A DNA stretch of 64,000 nucleotides from Oryzomonas japonica (GTDB lineage: Bacteria > Desulfobacterota > Desulfuromonadia > Geobacterales > Pseudopelobacteraceae): positions 124,001 to 188,000 of the forward strand of contig NZ_VZQZ01000010.1 in NCBI RefSeq assembly GCF_008802365.1, given 5' to 3'. A model generated the notes under the pieces. That model worked only from the letters and a program-made list of their open reading frames with translations, did no database searches and had not been told where the DNA came from. Of this stretch, positions 1 through 7,471 are shown piece by piece; the first letter of the stretch is position 1, and the number at the start of each line of letters is the position of its first letter. The position numbers were made by a program, and so were the translations under genes.

Positions 1-30
1 TGTTCTCCGTGTCTCTGTGTCTCTGTGGCA
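1..30. repeat. Partial copy of GTGTCTCTGTG intergenic repeat
   Basis: The first 30 bases (TGTTCTCCGTGTCTCTGTGT followed by CTCTGTGGCA) match the right arm of the long inverted repeat at 40061-40197. The window edge cuts the element, so only one arm is visible. This looks like a dispersed intergenic palindrome family rather than a gene part. Confidence 0.6.
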
Positions 31-65
31 GGTTCTCGGTTTTGGCACAACTATCGTTCAAAGAT

Positions 66-926
66 TCAGCAGTCCTCCAGGCCCTTCCCGCACGGCACTG
101 CCCCGTCCCCGAAGCGGCGCCGCATGAGGGCCATGTACGACCGCTCGCCGGTCTCCCGCCGGGCCGTGACCAGGGTCTCGATATCCTCGGTGGCCACGTA
201 GCGCAACCGGTCCGTGCCGTCGGTCGCGGCATCGAAGATGACCTGGGCCACGTGATCCTCAGTGGCCAGCCGCGCGGCGCGCAAGCCGGCGAAGGCCTCC
301 TGGGTCCGGGCGACAAAGGGGGCATAGTCGGGCAGCGCGGCGTTGCAGGCGGCCTCGGCGCCGCTGCGCCGGCCGAAGTTGGTGCTGAGGACTCCCCCCG
401 GCTCGACGATCTTCACCACGATGCGCTGGGAGGCCAGCTCATAGGAGAGCGCCTCGCTGAACCCCTCCAGGGCGAACTTGCTGGCGCAGTACAGGGAGAG
501 CATGGGCAGGGTGAACACCCCGGCCCCCGAGCTGACGTTGAGGATCAGCCCCCCCTTGTTGGCGCGAAAGTGGGGGAGGATGGCGCGGGTGACCGCCATC
601 ACCCCGAAGACGTTCACGTCGAACTGCTCGGCGATCTTTTCCGGGGGGGTCGCCTCGAACAGGCCGAAGAGGCCGAAGCCGGCGTTGTTGACCAGGGCGT
701 CGATGCGGCCGAAGCGGGCGATCCCGGCCTCGATGGCAGACGCGATGGTCGCGGGGTCCCGCACGTCCAGCCGCGTGACCAGCACGTTGGGGAGCGCGGC
801 CAGGTCCCGTTCCTCCTCCGGGCGGCGCATGGTGGCGATCACGTTCCACCCCTCCCAGGCGAACAGGCGGGCGGTGGCCCTGCCGAAACCGGACGAGCAT
901 CCGGTGATCAAGATGGTGTTCTGCAT
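66..926 (-). CDS. SDR family NAD(P)-dependent oxidoreductase
   Basis: A 286-residue classical short-chain dehydrogenase, predicted cytosolic. The N terminus carries the cofactor motif TGCSSGFG (about residues 7-14), followed by NNAG, a catalytic Ser in NVSSGAG and the active-site pair Y-x3-K in SLYCASKFALEG. Length and motif order fit the family. Substrate cannot be inferred. The ATG at 926 is chosen because TGCSSGFG then sits at the usual distance from the N terminus; a longer reading upstream runs through the arsR region and is spurious. The gene lies downstream of, and in the same direction as, an ArsR-type repressor. The 137-bp gap contains TTCG half-sites resembling those in front of arsR, so it may be controlled by that repressor (inference). 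Confidence 0.9.
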   Translation of the reverse strand: MQNTILITGCSSGFGRATARLFAWEGWNVIATMRRPEEERDLAALPNVLVTRLDVRDPATIASAIEAGIARFGRIDALVNNAGFGLFGLFEATPPEKIAEQFDVNVFGVMAVTRAILPHFRANKGGLILNVSSGAGVFTLPMLSLYCASKFALEGFSEALSYELASQRIVVKIVEPGGVLSTNFGRRSGAEAACNAALPDYAPFVARTQEAFAGLRAARLATEDHVAQVIFDAATDGTDRLRYVATEDIETLVTARRETGERSYMALMRRRFGDGAVPCGKGLEDC

Positions 927-995
927 GTCTGGCCTCCTCGCCTGCGCTGTGGTGACGTCTCCCACAATTATTCCATACTTATACAATTTCACATC

Positions 996-1016
996 TATCG
1001 AATTTATCAACGAAAT
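996..1016 (-). promoter_or_regulatory. Possible ArsR-type operator upstream of the SDR gene
   Basis: An AT-rich stretch containing ATTTCG and TTCGATA half-sites (read on the minus strand) shares the ATTTCG half with the dyad in front of arsR at 1370-1385. It is an imperfect dyad and no promoter is convincing here. Weak evidence on its own; the resemblance to the second site is the only support. Confidence 0.3.
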
Positions 1017-1063
1017 AAAAAGCCCGTTGCCAGGCTCCCGACCCTCGTGCAAACGCGCGGCCC

Positions 1064-1354
1064 CTACTCCGGCAGGAGCCTCTTCACCTCTGCCCAGGTC
1101 TCCGGCAGGGGGCGGGCCACCAGGAACTTTCCCTGGCGCTCGGTGGTGATGAGCCCCGCATTGGCCAACTCCTTCAGGTGATGGGAGACCGTGGGCGCGC
1201 CGATCTTCAGCGTCGCGATCAACTCCGCCACGCCGCATTCGCACGCCTCGGTCTTGAAACTCCCCTGCTCACCCTTGACGATGCTGAGATAGATCTCCAG
1301 CCGGTTGGGATGGGAAAGGGCCTTGAATATCTTTGCCGCCTGTTTGATGTCCAT
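1064..1354 (-). CDS. ArsR family winged-helix transcriptional regulator
   Basis: A 96-residue protein with the ArsR/SmtB winged-helix fold: ALSHPNRLEIYLSI near the N terminus, then a recognition helix region ending PTVSHHLKELANAGLI and a wing TERQGKFL. A Cys pair in EACECGVAELI lies where metal-sensing ArsR proteins carry a C-x-C site, so metal or thiol sensing is possible but unproven. The ATG at 1354 has GGGGCAGG just upstream and starts directly at the family's usual N terminus; a 20-residue longer reading exists. A short dyad, TTCGATAACTGTCGAA, lies 16-31 bp upstream, suiting autoregulation. The SDR gene lies downstream in the same direction. Confidence 0.88.
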   Translation of the reverse strand: MDIKQAAKIFKALSHPNRLEIYLSIVKGEQGSFKTEACECGVAELIATLKIGAPTVSHHLKELANAGLITTERQGKFLVARPLPETWAEVKRLLPE

Positions 1355-1369
1355 GCCTGCCCCATAAAC

Positions 1370-1385
1370 TTCGATAACTGTCGAA
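1370..1385 (-). promoter_or_regulatory. Dyad operator candidate upstream of arsR-type gene
   Basis: TTCGATAACTGTCGAA is a perfect 5-bp inverted repeat (TTCGA/TCGAA) with a 6-bp spacer, ending 16 bp before the regulator's start codon. ArsR-family repressors typically bind such dyads in their own promoters. A related but less regular sequence precedes the SDR gene. Confidence 0.45.
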
Positions 1386-1440
1386 ATGTTAGCCTGGATG
1401 ATCGCCCTGGTCAAGGATTATTTTTCCTGCCCGACGACGT

Positions 1441-2847
1441 TCAGAACTGCCCGGCCAGCCCGTGGATGAGGCTCTGCACATGGTGTACGGCGCGGTAGCG
1501 CTCTTCCTCCAGGACCGCTTCGGGGTGTTCGGGATCGACCGGATGCACCGCCAGCCAGGGACCATTGACCGCCCCCGCCCCCTGGACCGGCAGGGCCTCG
1601 TTCAGGAGCAGGACCAGGCGATCGTTGTTCCCCTCCCCGTCGTCCTCCCCACCCTTATCCATGTCCACCTCCTTGTGGAACACCAGCTCCCCCCCGGCGT
1701 CGAACTGGCGGAAATCCACCCGGTGGGAGCCGTTGACCATGGCCGGGCTGATCACCGTGACCAGCTTGCGCGCCTTGTCGCTCGCCACCACGCGGGCGAT
1801 GCCGTACCCCTGGGAATCCCTGGTCATGCCGTACAGGGCGGCGCAGAGCAGGTCCACGAAACAGGAGGTGTGGAGGAAGCCGCGCCGGGCCCGGTCCGAG
1901 GTCTCGTAATAGAAGCCGCACCCCTCGGCATGCTCGGCCAGGAGCGCGCCGCAGATCAGGCAGTGATCCGCCAGCCCCTCCCGGCGCGCCGGGGAGTCCG
2001 CCATCTTGGGCGGCTCCCGTTCCTCCGCCCGGGGCAGGTACAGGAACGAGGCGCGGGGCGCGGGAACGGCGTCCAGCACCCGGAGCAGGTCCAGGGCGAT
2101 CTCCCGGAACTGGCCGTACACCTCCGTGCCCCGGGCGTGGGTCAGGATCGGGTAGATCTTGCCGTCCGGGTTGGTGGTGAGGCTCTCCACCTTGGGGCTC
2201 TTGGAGATGAAGGTATCCAGGCAGCGGTAGCCCCGCTCGGCGGCGAAGCTCCGCAGCAGGCTCTTCTGATCCCGGAACTCCCCGTTGTACTTGATGCGCT
2301 CGTCCACCAGGCAGGGGATCAGGGCCAGGGCGTTCCGCTCCATGCCCCGCTGCTTGGCCAGGGCGATGATGTTCTTGCAGTTCTCCATGCTGGCCATATC
2401 CTTGACCGGCACCAGCACCTGATCGGCGGCGAAGAGGGCGTTTCTGGTCAGGGCGTTCAGGTCGGGGCGCGTATCGATGATCACGACGCCGGGCAGCCCG
2501 GATTCGCCCAGGAGGCCGGCCAGGGTCCGGGGGTCCCGGAAGCGTTCCAGCAGGTGGGTGAGCCGTTCGGCGGTGGAGGAGGGGATATAGCCGACCCCGT
2601 ACTGGCCGGTGTGCGCCAGGGTGCCTGCCGGCTGCCCCTCCAGCATCTCGCGGACCGTGCCGTGCAGCTTCTGCCCCTCCAGCGCGAACATGCGGTCGAT
2701 GGTGAAGTGATTGTCGAAGGAGAAGATGGTGACCGGCAGGCTCTCCCGCAGGGCGCGCAGGTACACGGCCAGGTTGCAGGCCAGGGTGGTCTTGCCGACC
2801 CCTCCCTTTTCCGAGGAGATGGTTATGACGTAGGGGTATGGCTGCAT
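1441..2847 (-). CDS. ParA-like P-loop ATPase with Cys-rich C-terminal extension
   Basis: A 468-residue MinD/ParA-type ATPase. The deviant Walker A box KGGVGKTT is at residues 14-21 and the switch II/Walker B segment VVIIDTRPD at about 121-129, so the first ~260 residues form an intact SIMIBI ATPase. The C-terminal ~190 residues are unusual for ParA: they contain CLICG (296-300) and further Cys at about 310, 329 and 335, suggesting a zinc-binding module. No ParB gene or centromere-like repeat is adjacent, so this is an orphan ParA. Such proteins position cellular cargo rather than plasmids; the cargo here is unknown. The flanking genes are not functionally related. The start ATG is at 2847, 6 residues before the first beta strand. 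Confidence 0.8.
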   Translation of the reverse strand: MQPYPYVITISSEKGGVGKTTLACNLAVYLRALRESLPVTIFSFDNHFTIDRMFALEGQKLHGTVREMLEGQPAGTLAHTGQYGVGYIPSSTAERLTHLLERFRDPRTLAGLLGESGLPGVVIIDTRPDLNALTRNALFAADQVLVPVKDMASMENCKNIIALAKQRGMERNALALIPCLVDERIKYNGEFRDQKSLLRSFAAERGYRCLDTFISKSPKVESLTTNPDGKIYPILTHARGTEVYGQFREIALDLLRVLDAVPAPRASFLYLPRAEEREPPKMADSPARREGLADHCLICGALLAEHAEGCGFYYETSDRARRGFLHTSCFVDLLCAALYGMTRDSQGYGIARVVASDKARKLVTVISPAMVNGSHRVDFRQFDAGGELVFHKEVDMDKGGEDDGEGNNDRLVLLLNEALPVQGAGAVNGPWLAVHPVDPEHPEAVLEEERYRAVHHVQSLIHGLAGQF

Positions 2848-3160
2848 GGGGCGCGTCCAAACTCCTTGCCGCTGACGACATACGGTTTTTCGATGCCTGC
2901 TGTTTCTTATCCGCAGTATACCGCAGCGGGTAAATCGAATGCTATGCCCGTTTTCAATCCCAGGGCAAATTCCACATTATTTTCACAAAATAAACCCGCT
3001 CATGGCCCTGCAACCGATACCCGTTTACCGGCATTCGGTGATCCGCATCACAAACATGACAAATAAACTCCTTTACATCTTTTAACGCAATTCGCTATAG
3101 TGTCCGGATTGCAGGTACGGCAGCAATCCGGCACACGACAGAAAGGAAAGAATCGGAACA
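2848..3160. other. Intergenic region between ParA-like gene and lipoprotein
   Basis: This 313-bp stretch is AT-richer than its surroundings and holds divergent upstream regions. The only assignable signal is the candidate promoter at 3072-3101 for the lipoprotein. No RNA gene or convincing small reading frame was seen. Confidence 0.5.
3072..3101 (+). promoter_or_regulatory. Candidate sigma70 promoter for lipoprotein gene
   Basis: TTTACA at 3072-3077 and TATAGT at 3096-3101 are separated by 18 bp, about 60 bp ahead of the lipoprotein start codon. Fair matches to both hexamers with a slightly long spacer. Confidence 0.4.
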
Positions 3161-3649
3161 ATGGACATGAGAGGTAGAGGCAACAAAAGGGGAAACTGGC
3201 TTCGGATCGGGGTGCTGCTGGGCATGGCGGCCGTGTTGTGGGGGTGCGGAAACGGCGGGGATGCGGCATCGACGGCCACCAGCAGCGCCTCCCAATCCAG
3301 CACCGCCGCCAGCAAGAACGCATTCGTGTCCCTGGTCCCCTCCGGCGACGGCGGGATGATCATCCAGGGGAACAACATGAACGGGGTTGCCGGCATAGCC
3401 CTGACCATCACGTACGACAGTTCGGTGCTGGCGGCCCCCACCGTAACCCAGGGGGGGCTTGTTGCGGGTTCGGTCATGGCGACCAACACCCTGTACGCCG
3501 GGACCATAAAGCTGGCCATCGTGAGCAATACGGCACTGGCGGGCAACGGCGAGATCGCCGCCGTATCCTTTGCAACGGTCAACGGGATAGGAAACGCCTC
3601 CCTGACCTCGGTGGAATTGATCGACAGCAATGGCGTGGTGGTGCCCTGA
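3161..3649 (+). CDS. Cohesin-like domain lipoprotein
   Basis: A 162-residue exported protein. Basic N terminus, hydrophobic stretch and lipobox-like VLWGC (Cys about residue 27) indicate a lipoprotein signal. A Ser/Thr/Ala-rich linker follows, then a single beta-rich domain: VAGIALTITYDSSVLAAP, a central AGTIKLAIVSN strand and a C-terminal ASLTSVELIDSNGVVVP. This pattern is that of the cohesin-like/TIGR-type beta-sandwich found in short Geobacter envelope proteins. No dockerin partner is visible. The protein ends right after the last predicted strand, so it is complete. ATG at 3161 has a purine-rich GGAAAG upstream; ATG at 3167 is an alternative. A promoter candidate lies ~60 bp upstream. Confidence 0.7.
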   Translation: MDMRGRGNKRGNWLRIGVLLGMAAVLWGCGNGGDAASTATSSASQSSTAASKNAFVSLVPSGDGGMIIQGNNMNGVAGIALTITYDSSVLAAPTVTQGGLVAGSVMATNTLYAGTIKLAIVSNTALAGNGEIAAVSFATVNGIGNASLTSVELIDSNGVVVP

Positions 3650-3735
3650 CAGGACCCGCGAGTTCAATCACGTGGAACGGCACGGCGCGCCCCCCGCTCC
3701 GCCGCCCCCCCAAAACAGCGCCAGATAAAAATAGC

Positions 3736-3764
3736 TTGACACGGAACGGCAGCGCCCGTACACT
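3736..3764 (+). promoter_or_regulatory. Strong sigma70 promoter upstream of riboswitch
   Basis: A perfect -35 box TTGACA (3736-3741) and a -10 box TACACT (3759-3764) are separated by 17 bp. The predicted transcription start near 3771 falls just before the conserved 5' end of the yybP-ykoY aptamer, so promoter and RNA element form one unit. Confidence 0.7.
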
Positions 3765-3775
3765 CCGCTCCTCAT

Positions 3776-3877
3776 AAAGGGGAGTAGCTATCAACCGGAG
3801 ACATGGTTGATCCCGGGGTCGTCAACACAGCCGCAAGGCTCGGACCGGGAACGATATATATCGCCAGCAAGACCTTT
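3776..3877 (+). ncRNA. yybP-ykoY (Mn2+-sensing) riboswitch aptamer
   Basis: The 5' conserved block AAAGGGGAGTAGC and the 3' block GCCAGCAAGACCTTT match the two invariant ends of the yybP-ykoY aptamer. Between them are GGGGTCGTCAACAC and a small GCCGCAAGGC hairpin, in the order seen in this class. These RNAs bind Mn2+ and usually control Mn exporters (mntP) or UPF0016/TerC-type membrane proteins. The 3' block overlaps the left arm of the terminator at 3870-3920, so ligand binding could compete with termination. No such exporter gene follows; see findings. Confidence 0.85.
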
Positions 3878-3920
3878 ATCCACTGTGTTTTCATGCCGTG
3901 GGTAAAGGTCTTTTTTATTT
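3870..3920 (+). terminator. Riboswitch expression-platform terminator
   Basis: AGACCTTTATCCAC (3870-3883) pairs with GTGGGTAAAGGTCT (3898-3911), a 14-bp stem with one G-U wobble, a 14-base loop and a run of T residues after it. The left arm contains the conserved GACC of the aptamer 3' end, the standard architecture of a transcription-controlling riboswitch. Confidence 0.85.
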
Positions 3921-3952
3921 ACCCCGGCGCAGAAGGAATCGCCGGAGGTACC

Positions 3953-4159
3953 ATGCACCTGCACCCTGTTCACAACCACCCTTCACTGTCCCATCCCGAC
4001 ACGGTATCGATCATCACGAACTGCCAACCATGCCGGTTTCCCGCCGGGAACGCCCGATGTCCGGCGCCCCCGCCCCACCGGCCGGCGGCGGCCCGATGCC
4101 GCTTTTTCTCACCCGTCACCCCATGGAGGCGCGTATCGCACACATCGAATCGCCGGTAA
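3953..4159 (+). CDS. Possible small His/Cys-rich protein downstream of the Mn2+ riboswitch
   Basis: This is the first reading frame after the riboswitch terminator, preceded by GGAGG five bases before its ATG. It would encode 68 residues starting MHLHPVHNHP, with five His residues in the first 16 and a C-x-x-C (NCQPC) near residue 26, features that could suit metal binding. The second half is Pro/Arg-rich and looks less protein-like, and another frame (from 4030 to 4173) has better GC3, so it may be noise or the remnant of a lost gene. Assignment rests on position and ribosome binding site only. Confidence 0.3.
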   Translation: MHLHPVHNHPSLSHPDTVSIITNCQPCRFPAGNARCPAPPPHRPAAARCRFFSPVTPWRRVSHTSNRR

Positions 4160-4237
4160 CCCGAACCCATTGACACACCTGCTCTCGTTTCCACCCGGGG
4201 CCTCCCCAGCGGGAACGCCCCAGCAAAGGAGAAAACC

Positions 4238-4471
4238 ATGTCATACCCAAGGAGTGCCGTTACCAGGGAGCCGAAACCATCCCAAAAGAGTCTGAAAAAG
4301 AAAAAGGAACGGATGGACCAACTGCAGAATATCATTTCACTGCGCATCAACGACGACGAGAAACGGGCTTTGGAAAAGCTGACGAAGTCCACGTCCAAGA
4401 GCATCTCCGAGATCATGCGAGAGGCAATTGCCCAGTGGAGCCAGAACCGGCGCAAGCTGTGCCTGGATTGA
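4238..4471 (+). CDS. Ribbon-helix-helix (CopG-like) DNA-binding protein
   Basis: A 77-residue protein with a Lys-rich N-terminal tail and a C-terminal ribbon-helix-helix motif: the beta strand IISLRINDDE, helix A KRALEKLTKST and helix B ISEIMREAIAQWS. Such proteins act as dimeric repressors, often autoregulatory. No toxin partner is adjacent; the next gene, 28 bp downstream, encodes a Tim44-like membrane protein and is probably co-transcribed. The ATG has AAAGGAGAAAACC upstream, an excellent ribosome-binding site. Which promoter this protein controls cannot be read from the sequence. Confidence 0.75.
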   Translation: MSYPRSAVTREPKPSQKSLKKKKERMDQLQNIISLRINDDEKRALEKLTKSTSKSISEIMREAIAQWSQNRRKLCLD

Positions 4472-4499
4472 CCGTACCACAAACCACAAGGAGAACCGA

Positions 4500-5462
4500 A
4501 TGAAGAACCACCTTATCAAGGCGGGCGCCATTATGGCGGCCATAGTATTCCTCAGTGTCACCGCATTCGAATTCAACGCCGACGCCAGGGCCGGCGGCGG
4601 CCGCTCTTTCGGCGGCGGTTCGCGCAGCTATTCCCGCTCCGCCAGCCCTTCCCCCTCATCCACCTACGGCCCGTCGCGGCAGCAGGCCGCGCCCGCGCCC
4701 GCGCCCGGCGCCTTCCAGCAACCGCAGGGGGGCGGGTTCCTGCGGAGCATGGCCGGCGGCCTCGCCGGGGGGATGCTGGGCAGCATGTTGTTCAGCAGCT
4801 TTGCCGGGGCGGGATCGGGCGTCGGCGGCATGGGCGGCGGAGGCATGGGCCTGGTGCAGATCGTCCTCCTGGCAGGGGTCGGCTATCTCATCTACCGCTA
4901 TATTAAAAAAAAGCGGGCCGATAGCGCAGGCACCTTCTCCGGGCAGGGGGGGTATGGGGGCGGAACGGTGATCCCCCTGCCCACTGCGCAGCTGGGCACT
5001 CAGCCGGCAACGGACGATGTGGGGGCCGGCCTGTCCCATATTCGCCGGATGGACCCTTCGTTCGACGAGAACCGCTTCACCGATGCGGCCATGGATACCT
5101 TCTTCAAGATCCAGGGGGCGTGGATGAATCGCGGCCTGTCGCCGGTGGCGGGGCTTTTGACCGACGAGATGCGGGGGATCTTCCAGACGGACCTGGACCG
5201 GCTGCTGCGGGACAAGCAGATCAACCGGCTGGAGAATATCGCCGTCAGGGAGGTGAAGATCGCTGAGGCGTGGCAGGAGGCGGGACAGGACTATATCACC
5301 GCTTCGATCTATGCGAATCTGCTCGACTATACCACCGACGAGACGACCGGCGCGGTGGTGTCCGGCAGCAAGGCGGAGCCGGTCAAATTCGAGGAATTCT
5401 GGACCTTCACCCGGGCGGTGGGCGCCAACCCGTGGCGGTTGTCGGCGATCAACCAGGCATAG
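4500..5462 (+). CDS. Tim44-like domain membrane protein
   Basis: A 320-residue protein. An N-terminal signal or anchor (about residues 5-25) is followed by a Gly/Ser/Pro/Gln-rich low-complexity region, a Gly-rich segment, a predicted membrane helix (LVQIVLLAGVGYLIYRYI) with basic residues after it, and a C-terminal ~150-residue globular domain. In it, DPSFDENRFTDAAMDTFFKIQGAW and the ending FEEFWTFTRAVGANPWRLSAINQA are typical of the Tim44/TIM-like (DUF1517-related) fold. Family members are membrane-associated with unclear roles. The start ATG at 4500 has AAGGAGAACCGA upstream; an upstream extension overlapping the preceding gene lacks a ribosome site. Confidence 0.82.
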   Translation: MKNHLIKAGAIMAAIVFLSVTAFEFNADARAGGGRSFGGGSRSYSRSASPSPSSTYGPSRQQAAPAPAPGAFQQPQGGGFLRSMAGGLAGGMLGSMLFSSFAGAGSGVGGMGGGGMGLVQIVLLAGVGYLIYRYIKKKRADSAGTFSGQGGYGGGTVIPLPTAQLGTQPATDDVGAGLSHIRRMDPSFDENRFTDAAMDTFFKIQGAWMNRGLSPVAGLLTDEMRGIFQTDLDRLLRDKQINRLENIAVREVKIAEAWQEAGQDYITASIYANLLDYTTDETTGAVVSGSKAEPVKFEEFWTFTRAVGANPWRLSAINQA

Positions 5463-5479
5463 CCGGCTTGCGGCAATCG

Positions 5480-5517
5480 GGCACGTCCCCCTTCCCGCCA
5501 CGGGAGGGGGGCGTGCC
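5480..5517 (+). terminator. Hairpin after Tim44-like gene
   Basis: GGCACGTCCCCC pairs with GGGGGGCGTGCC around a short loop, 17 bp after the stop codon. There is no T-tract, so it may stabilise the 3' end or terminate weakly rather than act as a classic intrinsic terminator. Confidence 0.45.
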
Positions 5518-5635
5518 GAAACATAATGAATGGACCCCGGGGGGCACTCGTTCTATAATCATTCGATAGACACAACGATACGGGAAGCAGAGGGGGCGGC
5601 CCCGCTCCTCTGCCCCCTCCAAGGACAGGTACGTC

Positions 5636-7330
5636 ATGACCGGCAAATTAGTTACGAGCATACCTTCCAACCGGCTGCTCAACCGAATCCTGGAAGAGCC
5701 CCAGTTCATCGCCGTCATTCAGAAGCTGAACGGCCGCGCCCTCAACAAACTCATTCACCACATCGGCATCGAAGATTGCGGGGAGATCATCGCCCTGGCC
5801 ACCACCGGCCAGTTGGAGCAGGTGTTCGACGAAGACCTGTGGCGCGGCGCCCACCCCGGCGACGAGGAGACGTTCGATTCCCGCCGCTTCGCCCTGTGGC
5901 TCGAGATCATGCAGGAGACCGGCCCGGATTTCGTCGCCCGGACCCTGGCCGGGATGGACGAGGATTTCGTCACCATGGCGCTGTCCCAACAGACCCTGGT
6001 CGTGGACCTGGACGAGTTGACCCTGCGGATGCTGAACAGAACCGAAGACGAGCCGTTCGATGACCGGTTTCTGGAAACGGCCCTCGAGGGCAGCCTCAAC
6101 TGCGAGTTCGGCAAATACCTGGTGATCTCCAAGAGCCTCGACTCATGGGATGCCATCGTCCGGGCCATGGCCAGCCTGGATGCGCATCACCACAGCTACC
6201 TCATGCGCATCCTGGAGCGCTGCTGCCATCTTTCCTTCGAGTATATCGAGGATAACGGCGGGCTCTACAACGTCCTCACCACTAGCGAACAACTCTCCTC
6301 CGATGTCGCCGCCGACCGGGAAGAGAGGCGGGAACAGGCGGGGTTCGTGCCGCCAACGGCGGCCCTGGGCTTCCTGAACCTGGCGCGCCGGGCCGAAATG
6401 GACGAGCTTATGGAATCCGGGACCGTGGACGCCATAACCAAATCATACTTCCGCACGATCAACGAGGCGTGGGCCAACGACAGCCTGGCCGCCGCCGGCA
6501 ACCAACCCGCGCCCGGGGCGCCGGGCGGGGCCGACGCCACCCCGACGGAGAAGATGGCCCAGTTCATACAACTGCTCGGCGAGATCGATGCCATACCCGC
6601 CCCGGAAAAGACGCAGCTTTTGGAGGAATCCAGAACCGGCCGCCAGGGGCGGGAAAACCGCCTCATCAGGGATGCCATGTTCGAACTGCGGGAGGCGGAC
6701 GGGAAGCTCTACTCGTTGCGCATGCACGAACTGAACTACCTGGCGAACATCCTCATCTCCGGCTGCGGCTACCATTCCCGCAGCCTCCGGCAGAGCGAAG
6801 CGGCCGAGATCGTTCTGGCGACCGGGAACCTGGGCCTGGAATACCTGCTGTCCGTGCGCCCCGCAGCCCCTGGGGGTCCCCTCCCCGGCCCGGTACTGGC
6901 GGACCACGACATTGTCAAGCTCTTCAAGATCGGCTGGAATATCCTCTACCGCGAGGTTACGCTCAAGGCCGGCACGGCCCTGACCGCCGCCCTGCACCTC
7001 TGGCTGCACGCCCCGGCCCCGCCTGCCCGCACGGCCCGGGCCGCAAAGGCCGTCGCGGGGCTGTGCAGGCAGCTGGAGCAGGACCTTGCCCAGGACAGGC
7101 CCTGGAACTCGCGCAAGAAGCTGACGGTTCTGGAGTGCGTCTTCGACCAGCCGACCATCCATGCCCTGCAGACGCTGCTGGACGAGTGCCCCTCCCTGCC
7201 CCCCCTCGCCGCCGGCCAGGACGAGGAGACGAGCCGCGACGACGAGTTCATTTCCCGGAAAGAACAGATCGAGCGCATCCACGCTTTCGCCGCCGCCCTG
7301 CAGGAACGGTTCCGGGGCGACCTGCCGTAA
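5636..7330 (+). CDS. DUF6178 family protein
   Basis: A 564-residue soluble, largely helical protein without signal or membrane segments. The N-terminal SIPSNRLLNRILEEPQFIAVIQKLNG and the segment ALNKLIHHIGIEDCGEIIALAT followed by QLEQVFDEDLWR are hallmarks of DUF6178, a family of unknown function found mainly in delta-proteobacteria. Length is normal. GC3 is high and continuous, and AAGGACAGGTACGTC precedes the ATG. The only close downstream feature is a tiny interrupted reading frame at 7349. No enzymatic motif was recognised, so no function is proposed. Confidence 0.78.
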   Translation: MTGKLVTSIPSNRLLNRILEEPQFIAVIQKLNGRALNKLIHHIGIEDCGEIIALATTGQLEQVFDEDLWRGAHPGDEETFDSRRFALWLEIMQETGPDFVARTLAGMDEDFVTMALSQQTLVVDLDELTLRMLNRTEDEPFDDRFLETALEGSLNCEFGKYLVISKSLDSWDAIVRAMASLDAHHHSYLMRILERCCHLSFEYIEDNGGLYNVLTTSEQLSSDVAADREERREQAGFVPPTAALGFLNLARRAEMDELMESGTVDAITKSYFRTINEAWANDSLAAAGNQPAPGAPGGADATPTEKMAQFIQLLGEIDAIPAPEKTQLLEESRTGRQGRENRLIRDAMFELREADGKLYSLRMHELNYLANILISGCGYHSRSLRQSEAAEIVLATGNLGLEYLLSVRPAAPGGPLPGPVLADHDIVKLFKIGWNILYREVTLKAGTALTAALHLWLHAPAPPARTARAAKAVAGLCRQLEQDLAQDRPWNSRKKLTVLECVFDQPTIHALQTLLDECPSLPPLAAGQDEETSRDDEFISRKEQIERIHAFAAALQERFRGDLP

Positions 7331-7348
7331 ATCGGGAGGAAACGGAGC

Positions 7349-7471
7349 ATGGCACCCCAATAATTGGTGGAGGAATGGGGCGTACGCTTTGACGCCGCAG
7401 ATGCGCAGGCGGCCCGGATGTTCGAAGGGGCGGAGGGGGAACAGCGGCGGGCCGAGGTCATGGCCGGCTGA
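7349..7471 (+). pseudogene. Interrupted 40-codon reading frame after DUF6178
   Basis: An ATG with GGGAGGAAACGGAGC upstream lies 18 bp after the DUF6178 stop. It reads M-A-P-Q, then an in-frame TAA at 7361-7363, then continues open as LVEEWGVRFDAADAQAARMF to a TGA at 7469. The part after the TAA has the GC3 pattern of a real gene. Possible explanations are a decayed small gene, restart at the GTG at 7367, or a sequence error. No homologue is recognised. Confidence 0.35.

Noticed and set aside
927-1244. N-terminal extension of the SDR reading frame through arsR
   Set aside because: The extension is antisense-frame shadow of the regulator gene; the SDR cofactor motif fits the ATG at 926.
4030-4173. 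Second frame after the Mn2+ riboswitch (MPVSRRERPMSG)
   Set aside because: GC3 is good, but there is no ribosome site and no recognisable domain; mentioned only as a competitor to the 3953 frame.
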